From: Bedellia somnulentella
Taxonomy: Eukaryota; Arthropoda; Insecta; Lepidoptera; Bedelliidae
Direction: 5' to 3'
Assembly: GCA_963576735.1 (NCBI GenBank)
Contig: OY755173.1
Location: 4,806,873-4,870,872 of the forward strand
DNA length: 64,000 nucleotides
The notes under the pieces were generated by a model. That model had not been told where the DNA came from and searched no databases. It saw only the letters and a list, made by a program, of their open reading frames with translations. The position numbers were made by a program, and so were the translations under genes. This document shows, in pieces, positions 55,150 through 64,000 of this stretch; the stretch's first letter is position 1; every line of letters starts with the position of its first letter.

Positions 55150-56600
55150 TTGACAGTGCAGGTAGACAGGCACAATCGATGCAAAAATGGATGGGGCGTA
55201 GATTATAAAATAATAGCAAGCTACTAGGACACTACATCGGGTTATTTTAACAATGTTTATCGTGAGCTAGCCATTAGTAGCTCTGCCACTCCTTTGAGGA
55301 TTAAACCGCGATTGTTTGTTAAAGCTTTATTGCCATCCAATGTATGCGTAGTTGTTAAAATTTATTGTTTCAAAGCATTCTCTTGACTTAGAAAAGTGCA
55401 TGTTATGCATGTAAGGAGCTACTTAAGGAGGTTGTAAATCAGTATTTAAAAAAGTTGGTAGTCGGAGCGGGTTCCGGAATGCAACGTCGGTTACTGCGTT
55501 CAGCGCTGTAGCGGCTGGAAATACTGCGAGGTCGACGGAACAGCGCCATACACTGCTTATCTACAACACTATGTCAGGGCACCCATGAGCTGGTTTGCAT
55601 GAATTGGTCTGCTCCGGAATGCCAATACAACCTGTGGTGCTTTTCAGCCTTCTCATCTCATTTGTTTATGTCTGAATACGGTTTCAGCTTTCGCTAACGT
55701 GAGACGTTACTCAAACTCATTAATGTATAGAGATGTATTAGTTTTGTATGTCAGCCTTCCCAAAGAATGAATGATATTCTAATACATCTATACATCACGT
55801 GAAATGATTGTCACTATGGTTGTGAGTTGTGTGAGTGAATCGAGTCGGGAGTAGGATACCTATGTACTTCTAGTATTTACGGCAGTAGTAGTTTACAGTA
55901 TATGTGTACATTTAGAGATGTAAAGGTACGCGTTACACGCATTGTTTCGATTTTGCCTTAATAAGATATGCAGCCTTATTCGTTTTACGGCATGAATGGG
56001 AAGCGTGTAACTTTTATATATTTAGCCAGATCGGAACGTAGCAAAGCATAAACATATAACGTTATAAAATCCTGATGATTACTAATAAACATCGAATTGT
56101 TCTGAGAAACAATTGTTGTCATTAGATATATAATAGTCAGTTGCCATGATTTCGACTGAGGGGTTAAACCTAAAACCTAAGCCGGGTTTTTTTCAGTAAA
56201 GATGTTAGTTTTGTTTTCGTATAGTAAAGTTAACAATGCACAATTTAAAAAAATGTCTCAGTTTAATTTAGAACGAACTTACTCCCTTAAGTGCAAGTTA
56301 GCAAACTAGTTGACGATTGTCACACAGTTCACAAAGTAAGATTCAAGGGAGCGGAATCAGGGAATATATTTTGAGAAATGCGTGAAATCATCACTAACCT
56401 ATTCAGAAGTTTGGTCACCTCTGGGACTTTTAAACATGTGAATACTTACAATTTATTTCTACATCTTTCTTTTTAGATTTAAAAGCATGACATAATGTTT
56501 TAAAATTGGTAACATATATTTAAAAATTGTTCACACCGAAAGGAGCATATTTTTTGAGAAACAATAATATTCGTTCTAAATTTAATAAAAGTTCTAGTAT
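55150..56600. other. Intergenic, no recognisable gene
   Basis: Contains a locally GC-rich patch (about 55455-55560) with no long open frame. Position 55070-55145 is a weak remnant of the short RTE-related family. Confidence 0.35.
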
Positions 56601-57437
56601 AAAGTATATATGAAATACTAGCTGTGCCCGCGACTTCGTTCACGTGATTGACGAGAACAAAAAAACGTCGTTTAGTTAAGAGTATATCACCTTTTTGAAA
56701 TAAAATAAAGAACCAATGAATTCTAATGCGGTCACTTATTGTGATGTAGGAACTATTGAGTATTTCATAATGATATTTAATTAATTACAGTAGCCATTAT
56801 CCAGTTGAAATAATAAAAGGTCGTAACTGTGTGTATCTCATTTGAATAAGTGTATATTTAGATACAGTTACAGGGTTAGCCAAAGATTATGGATCGCTAC
56901 CTTGTACGATCCTAGCAGAGCTGCATAATGCATCAATATATTTATAAAGCCCTTTTGTTTTTAACACTTCGGAATTTTGCATATAGATCATATATCAATC
57001 CCGCCCGATTTCGGCCACAGCAACTTCTGGTATCCGGCTATTAAGAGTGTGTTCATGTGCTCTCATGTGACTGACATAGCCAATCTTTCCGACAAATGTT
57101 CTATGACGTATGTTGAAAAATCAGTTACCCTCCAATATATAGGTAGTTATTATTGATGGCCGCAGGTGGTCGTCAGTGAGCTCATCACTCTTTGCTTCGA
57201 GCTCATCACGTCTTTTCCTTCCGAAAAGAAATATTAACCGGTTGACAGGAAGGGGGTGAAATTTAAATTACTAAATTTCACTCAAGAAAGAATAAAACAA
57301 ACGGGGTAAGCTAAATAAAACCGCTCAAAAAAGGTACTTTACTATTATTAGGTTTTACGGTTGTTGGTTGTACTATGATAATTTGATTATACATTGAATT
57401 AAATCGATTTATCAGTGGCATAATATGCACTGTAATA

Positions 57438-57685
57438 GCTGTGTAGTGTGGGCTTAGAATAGCACTACCCCATTTCTTCCGGTGGATGTACGTAAGAGGC
57501 GACTAACGGTATTGGGGGTTTTTAAGGGATTTTTGGGCGATGCGGTTGGATACCCATCACCAACAACCTTTATTTTACCATCTTTTCCCCACTCAATTTT
57601 CCAAAAGTGGCTGAGGAATTTCTAATTCCTTAGCTCTGGCTACCCCTACTAGGGATTTATAGTCGTGAGTATATGTATGTATAAT
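57438..57685 (+). mobile_element. Short RTE-related element, full length
   Basis: GCTGTGTAGTGTGGGCTTAG to TAGTCGTGAGTATATG plus a short TATG tail; close to consensus. Confidence 0.92.
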
Positions 57686-57788
57686 TTGCAAATATAACTA
57701 AAGTAAGGTTAGTCACTAAGATCACTTCATCATTTTAGTGTTTAAAAAAGTAGAACTTAAAAGATGTCTTATGTTTCTGGTGTTTAAT

Positions 57789-58033
57789 ACATACATACAT
57801 ACATATTCTCACGCCGTTAGTTCCCATTGGGGTAGGCAGAGACTATCGATCGCCACTTTGTACTTTACACTTTTCTTATCGCCAATGTGGAAGGTAATGT
57901 TAGTAGAGGACGACCTCGGAGGACACATTTGGATCAAATAGAAAACGTGCTCAAAAAGGCAGGTGTCCGCAGTATGAAGAATAAAAGAGCATTTATGAAA
58001 AGATGGATGGATGTAAACGAAGCCAGAGAGGTT
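57789..58033 (-). mobile_element. RTE 3' copy with a 5' inversion and perfect 11-bp target-site duplication
   Basis: Flanked by TGGTGTTTAAT at 57778-57788 and 58034-58044. The 3' UTR part (57789-57865) is on the minus strand, while the coding part (about 57880-58033, GACGACCTCGGAGGACACAT) is on the plus strand. Confidence 0.93.
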
Positions 58034-59344
58034 TGGTGTTTAATGTAGACCAAAATTCAGTTTTTTATTATAAACGTTCACGAAAACTGGTTGTGAAGTG
58101 ACGTGCATTTGAAGAATGGCTAAGAATTTCAAAATTCTGCTCACCAAATTATATAGGTATTAATATTATATATACTATTAATTTACATAATATATTAATA
58201 TTAATAAGCCAAATTTAAGAAACTAAGTAAAGATAATATTTAAAAGCATTTTAGTTAATTTCATAGTCGGCGAATTCACTTGACATTGGCAGCTTGTATT
58301 AATTTCGTCTTGCTTGTTTCCTGTAGCTTCTTTTACTTTAACCGACTTTAAAATAAGGGGTTAAGGGCCTCCCCGCATTTTGCAGCTATTGGCTCACTCT
58401 TACGTCAAATTTACTGAGAGTGACAGGGACGGAAAAAACGCGCGCGCAGGATAAATGTAGTTTATTTAGTTTTATTGAATAACTATAATGTTTAAGTGAA
58501 AAGTTAAACATCAAAGTTACAGATCTTAAAGCTACGCGTATATAGACACATAATGAGTTTACATGTATGTTATGCCAGTGGAGCCTATACGGTTTTTATG
58601 AAAACAAAGCATGTTCCAATTCAATTTTTTTCATCATATTTTTCAACAAATTATTAAAATCTTAAACATCAAATTTTAACACCATGAACTTATCACCAAC
58701 ATATATTTTATTCATGTCATATCAATATCATCAAATCGGACTTTATAGAATTTCAAAACAATCAATATCAACCTATATTTCCGGGGACGCCCTTAAAGAG
58801 GCTAAAAAAATGCAAATTTGATTTTTGCTTTATTTTATTTTGGTTCTTTATTTTATTTTTGCACAACGCCATCTATCGGACTTTGGATTCCAACTATCAA
58901 CATTAGTTCTATATTTGGACTTAAGATGTCGTTGCAAGTACTATACTGAATTGCGTAACGTAATATTTTTCTTCTTGAACTCACAAAATTAATCATATCT
59001 TTTGATAGAGTGAACCGATTTCGATGAAACAAAAACTAAGTTATACCTCAAGTTACGTATAATTTTTGTATATAAACATTTTTAGCATTGAATTCGTAGA
59101 TTTTACGTTCTGTGCGCACAAACAAACATATAAACAGACAAACAGACAAACAGACAAAAATTGAAAAAATGATGGAAATGGGTTCTGTTACTTATCTGTT
59201 CACACGCTGGCTATTTTTTTTTCAATTTCTTCAATGTACAAAAATGACTTTTCTACAGATTTATTATATGTATAGATAATAAAATAACTGAACCTTTAAT
59301 GGTGTTCAAAATCGTTAACATTAAATTTTTTCAAACTCAACCTC

Positions 59345-59680
59345 AATGGCTCGCGCCGTAAATATCCCCGAAGGGGTTGGTAGAGGTACTAAACATAACG
59401 TGACATTGTCACCTAGTGTTCAGTTTTGCTTGGACAGAGTACTCAAACTCAGGTGATAGGGGGCAGGCCTATCTCCGTTTTTGTAAGAATATACTGTCAT
59501 AAGTACAACCAGACATGTGGGTTTCCTCACGAGGTTTTCCCTCACCGTTAATAATCTTGATAAATTAACCACACAGGGCAACTTTTGAAAAGACAAATAC
59601 TAAAAGACTCGGGGTTCGAACCGACGTCTGTGTGCGAGACGGACGGGATTTCTTATCCATTGAGCTGACGCGGTTGTCAA
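59345..59680 (-). mobile_element. SINE family 1 with tRNA-like head
   Basis: 3' end at left (CCCCGAAGGGG near 59369). The head at right reads on the minus strand CAGCTCAATGGATAAGAAAT (box A region) and GGTTCGAACCCC (box B). Confidence 0.88.
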
Positions 59681-60129
59681 TAACTTTTATATTTTCAATT
59701 TCGGATTACCCTCCCTTTTTCATTTCTTTGTCAATTTTCCTATTGTGATGTAAAGAAGAGTATTACGTTACGCCCATTGCATAAAGGTGTGATTGTATTA
59801 TATTTCCCATCATTACCGAAATCCTTAATCATTCTTAACCGTCCGGTTTCGTACAGTTGATCTAGACACAAAACGCGATGACCTGCAATCCCGCGAGTCT
59901 GCTGTCTTCCAATATGTCAACTTTGTCAGTGGTGTACTCCAGTGTGCGCGAAATTCGGCTTAAAAATTAACTTCACAGAGCTCAGCCGATTAAGAGTAGT
60001 CGCTATGATCAAAATCGGTAGATGCGAACAGAACATCTCAAATGAGACTATATTTTTAATGTATTTAATTTAGATATCCTATGTAGATGCCATAACAGCT
60101 AATTTATGTTGTTTGGTACCTATTTATAT

Positions 60130-60255
60130 CCTGGTTAGATTGATCAGACCATAGTCCATTACGCTGGCCGAGTGTGAGGCTGACTATATCGGTTACCATG
60201 TAGGAGCCACGATTGACGCCTTAATTCGCCTTCTGAAGCACGCCATCCGTGATCA
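60130..60255 (-). mobile_element. SINE family 2 body fragment
   Basis: ACCATAGTCCATTACGCTGG and GTTACCATGTAG match the antisense of the body at 11985-12305. Confidence 0.45.
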
Positions 60256-60454
60256 TGCAATGTTCTTAACAAACTCGAATAAATCTCACAAAGAGGTTTT
60301 GTGAGCGTTTCCTTCCAGGATCGCTTTAAACGTTATTTATATTCTCTATAGCTAGTACTGCCGATAGAACTTCCAAATTCGCTAAATTTGTAAAAAATAC
60401 TACTGGTCTGGCTGTTGTCCACGCGTTGCATAACAATCCGTCAACAAATTTAGC

Positions 60455-60720
60455 TTGATGCATACATACATACATATACTCGCGGCTATAATTCCCTAGA
60501 AGGGGTAGCCAGAGCCAAGGAATTAGAAATCCCTCAGCCACTTTTGGAAAGTTGAGTGGGGAAAAGATGGTATAATAAAGGTTGTTGGTGATGGGTCTCC
60601 AACCGGATCGCCCAAAAATCCCTTAAAAGCCCCAATACCGTTAGTCGCCTCTTACGCACACCCACTGGTAGAAACGGGGCGGGGTAGCGCTATTCTAAGC
60701 CGGCGCTACACAGCAATTTT
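60455..60720 (-). mobile_element. Short RTE-related element, full length, 11-bp target-site duplication
   Basis: Flanked by ACAAATTTAGC at 60444-60454 and 60721-60731. Ends CCGGCGCTACACAGC on the right. Confidence 0.95.
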
Positions 60721-60731
60721 ACAAATTTAGC

Positions 60732-61775
60732 ATATACCGTAATAAAATCCACAACAACATTCATCCCGGACTTCATAAGGATTCCCACAAGACCGTCATA
60801 AATATTAAATATTATTAAAACTCTTACTTTTACATTAAATATATCGTTCCCATAATACAAGCCTTACATAGTTTGGGGCTAACTTGATCTGTGTATAATA
60901 TGCCCGTATATTTATTTATTACCCTTGTGGGGTGGATCGCTAGTGTATTATAAAATGGCGATTACGATACAAAAGAGCTTGTATCGCCGATGTTGTAATT
61001 GCAAACAAAGAGGGACTGTAAAATCGATATTAAATTTTCCCAGTTTGATCCACACTAGAAACTACACTGTTCTTTTTGATCAAAAGTTTCTTCGTGAGTA
61101 AAAGTGAGTGTTTTGGCAGTCGCTTTGTGTAGTGAAGTTGACCTGAAAATCCATTTCCTCAACAATGGAGTCGGCAAGACGTCATACGCATGCAGCGATT
61201 TTTAGCAATTACCTCCACGCCACCCTGCGATTATATCGTTATCGCTTTATTCGGCTTGTATCCATAATACACCAATATTAATCGGAAAGCAATTTTGTAG
61301 ATCTGATAAGAGCATAACCTATTTGAAATATATTAAATCGAGTTCCCTTAGTTTTTTTTATTGCTTTGTTAAAGTTTTTTGCTTTGGTTTTCATATATAT
61401 TTTTAACGTTCTAGCTCTTTATTAAACCTTGACTACTTTAGGACAAGCTATGTGCACCATAATATTATTTTACAGAAGCGAATGAGGAATGGCTTCTTCA
61501 TAGTTAGTTGTAGTTCTTAATTCTTAAACTTTATATTGCACATCATAATTAAAACAATAAACTAACATTATATTCTTAAATAGAAGTACAATTGGTGGTT
61601 CTATCATTTAAAGCGATCTGTTTCAGACAACCTTTGGACGGTAAGGTCAAACCATTGGTGGTAGATGTACAAAACACAAAGAAATACTTAAAATAGTAAT
61701 GGGATTATACCATTTTTTTTGGTATAGTATTTTTTTCGGAAACATGGCTCAATGACCACCTGTAGGAAGCTATTT
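60732..61775. other. Intergenic, no recognisable gene
   Basis: AT-rich with short chance frames only. No clear repeat identified. Confidence 0.35.
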
Positions 61776-61779
61776 TTTA

Positions 61780-62312
61780 CATACATATACTCACGGCTGT
61801 AAATCTCTAGGAGGGGTCGCCAGAGCTACATAAACATAAACGTTCATGCCGTTTATCCCCGAAGGGGTTGGCAGAGGTACCAATACTCCTGAACTCACAT
61901 GGCAAGCGCCATCTAGTTTCCAGAGAAGGTACCCACGTTTTGCTTAGACAGTGTACTCACGTGATAGGGGGCAGGCCTATCGCCGTTTTGTACGAATACA
62001 CTGTCACATGACTAAGTACAACTCAGCCATGTGGGTTTCCTCACGATGTTTTCCCTCACCGTTAGCAACCATGATAAATTAACCACACATATGACTTTAG
62101 AAAAGACAAATTGGTGTAGGCCCGTCCCAGGATTGGAACTCACGCCCTTCTGTTTTTCGGGCGGGTGTTCTACCCACTGGACTATCATGTCGCTCACTAT
62201 CACCGCATCGCCCAAAAATCCCTTAAAAGCCCCAATACCGGTCGTCGCCTCTTACGTACACCCATCGGTAGAAACAGGGTAGTGATATTCTAAGCCGACA
62301 CTAAACGGCGCA
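61780..62312 (-). mobile_element. Short RTE-related element split by a SINE
   Basis: 3' end 61780-61828 (CATATACTCACGGCTGTAAA) and 5' part 62199-62312 (CACCGCATCGCCC to CCGACACTAAACGGCG) belong to one minus-strand copy. The SINE at 61829-62197 lies between them and the central ~90 bases are lost. Confidence 0.85.
61829..62197 (-). mobile_element. SINE family 1, full length, tRNA-like head
   Basis: Minus strand: head with TAGTCCAGTGGGTAGAAC (box A) and GAGTTCCAATCC (box B). The body has GTGAGGAAACCCACATGG, GGCGATAGGCCTGCCCCC and ACGTGGGTACC. The 3' end is CCAACCCCTTCGGGGATAAA then CGGCATGAACGTTTATGTTT. Best full-length copy in the window. Confidence 0.92.
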
Positions 62313-63410
62313 TTTATTTTTTACACCTTATAAAATTGTCATGTCGCCCACAAATCATACAAAAGTTCTAAAATCGGTTATAGACATACGAGTACTCGAA
62401 CTTGTCGTGTCAGCTACATATATCTGAAGTGTAATTACGTATTGTTTGTATACAGGTGACTGAAAGTTTTTTAGTCTTTTAATGTTCTCTATTTTGCTGC
62501 ACATACTCGTAATAACGGCCTATAGTCTAAGCTGCTAGTTAAAATTTTAAATTGCTATAACGTGACTTGCCGGGCTCGGCTGGTGTAAACCCGAGCATGA
62601 TATGAAAAACAGTTTGCTCCTAAATCGATTTCGTTGTTTGGGTTTACCATATCAGTAGACAGCTAAATTAGTTTAACTAATTATAGGAAGACGAAACTAT
62701 CGCAGTACGTTTAATTTTGCACTAACATTGCCAAACTAAATATTTGTCGATAGGCTTTGTTTAGGGGCATTGCAGCCGAAATTGTAGTTTCGATTGTCGT
62801 TTTTGGTTTTGGTTTGATATTGCTTTTGATATGCCGTTTTGCAACATTGACTAAATTTTGAAATTTGCTGTTGAAACCTTTAATTGGTACGTAAATCTTT
62901 TCCGTGTACCTTGTAGATGTAATTATTTTCCGTGCTAATTGTGTTTCCTTTCTAAAAAGGTTAACTACGTAGCTTTTTTTCTTGGTTAGAACAGCAAACC
63001 GACTGGTCATCACCACTAAATCGACCTTAACGATGCAGATAAGAGTAGCCTCACTTTGATAACGGTTGCTAAATTACTATAGCTACCTTATCCGCTTCGT
63101 AAAGTATCTACATTGTTTTGTATGGGTTTCATAATGCCTCACTACACAATAACTATCCTTGTAAAATATAAGTACGCTTAATTTCTCATGGGGTGAGTAG
63201 ATATTGAAGAAACCTTAGTTTTTTAAAAAAATACGCTATCCAGAGCGGCGGTATTTTAGAAGTAGAATGTTTATCCTTAAGGGGGTGAAACGTAGGTGTA
63301 GGTGAAAGGGATTGGGGGAGGTAAAGTGTGTATCGAATAAAACGAATTTCAGAAACTAGTAACTTGAAGCTTGGAAATCGGTATAGGTGTTCCATTTGAT
63401 GACTGTTCAT
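62313..63410. other. Intergenic; a 101-codon AT-rich frame of doubtful meaning
   Basis: An open frame at 63016-62711 (minus) starts MVMTSRFAVLTKKKSYVVNL. I recognise no domain and see no supporting splice or promoter signal, so I treat the stretch as non-coding. Confidence 0.3.
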
Positions 63411-63423
63411 AACAGTAATGAAA

Positions 63424-63680
63424 CATACATACATAAATATACCCACGGCCAGAAATCGCAAGAAGGGGAAGCCAGACCAGCAGAGCTAGTAACTCCTCAG
63501 CCACATTTGGAAGTTGATAGGGGACAAAATGGTAGAAATAAAGTATCTTTAGTGATGAGTTTCCAACCGCATAGCCCAAATACCACTTAAAAAAATCACA
63601 TACCCTTAGTCGCCTCTTATGATACCCAAGGGTAGAAAGGGGTAGTGACATTCTAAGCCAGCACTACACGGCAAATGTAT
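63424..63680 (-). mobile_element. Short RTE-related element, 9-bp target-site duplication
   Basis: Flanked by GTAATGAAA at 63415-63423 and 63681-63689. Somewhat diverged (AAATATACCCACGGCC, CCAGCACTACACGGC). Confidence 0.88.
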
Positions 63681-64000
63681 GTAATGAAAGTGACCACTAA
63701 TATCAGAGTTTTAGAAATTTAACCCTAAAATGGAAAATGTGGTTGTAAAGATTAAATGTTCCCAAGTAGTTGGGAGTTTCTATAGGACTTCCTTGTTTTA
63801 AACTTAAAAATCACATGGTTTGGTTACAATCTAAAATGATTCGATTCATGAATTGAACTGACGACACAAAGTTATGAAAAATACTGTTATTCTAAATTAT
63901 TTGCTCAATATTCTTTGTACAAAGCAAAGCAAACAAAGTAGTAGGCAGTAGCAAAGTACCGAAACACAATGTCTAGTATAAGTGTATAAAAGGTTTTTGT

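Larger units (their letters stand above)
56616..59278 (+). mobile_element. Distant relative of the 1-kb repeat, enlarged by nested insertions
   Basis: TACTAGCTGTGCCCGCGACT at the left; near the right end are ACAGACAAACAGACAA and CTACAGATTTATTATATG. It shares end structure with 39058-40060. The interior holds an old RTE 3' piece (56870-57000, minus), a short element (57438-57685) and a 5'-inverted RTE copy (57789-58033). Confidence 0.55.

Noticed and set aside
62711..63016. 101-codon minus-strand frame as a gene
   Set aside because: Lysine-rich translation of AT-rich DNA, no recognisable domain, no splice or promoter support.

Overview
This is eukaryotic nuclear DNA, most likely from a moth or butterfly. 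It is AT-rich and intron-rich, and it carries two conserved insect genes surrounded by RTE-type retrotransposon debris and tRNA-derived SINEs. The lepidopteran assignment is an inference from the style of the proteins and repeats; no search was run. One 200-base run of N (1938-2137) marks an assembly gap.

Layout. (1) 1-8005, minus strand: the first 14 coding exons of the kinesin-1 heavy chain gene (Khc), with start codon at 8005. The rest of the stalk and the tail lie beyond coordinate 1. (2) 8520-11920, plus strand: a nearly full-length but inactivated RTE-like non-LTR retrotransposon (endonuclease plus reverse transcriptase). (3) 12-19 kb: intergenic DNA with SINEs, an old RTE copy, a palindromic tRNA-like element, small inverted-repeat elements and two candidate GC-rich promoter regions. 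(4) 19.0-42.1 kb, plus strand: a complete integrin beta (beta-PS/myospheroid type) gene with 16 coding exons, ATG at 19847 and stop ending at 41572, predicted 840 residues. Its introns are full of retroelements. (5) 42-64 kb: gene-poor, repeat-dense DNA with one candidate first exon of an unidentified gene (48551-48761).

Two themes stand out. First, at least five integrin exons are followed by partial tandem copies of their own 3' end plus splice donor. The extreme case is a 93-bp unit present 14 times after the first EGF-like exon; the others are older, decayed echoes. Second, three element families look like one retrotransposition system: the autonomous RTE, a ~200-280 bp element sharing both ends with the RTE, and a tRNA-headed SINE. 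All end in a similar short 3' stem-loop, a CGTGA-like motif and a TATG-rich tail. Several copies have 9-14 bp target-site duplications, and two carry 5' inversions of the twin-priming type.

The two host genes act independently. Kinesin-1 heavy chain is a cytoplasmic microtubule motor and integrin beta is a cell-surface adhesion receptor. They are divergently placed, about 11 kb apart, with the RTE between them.
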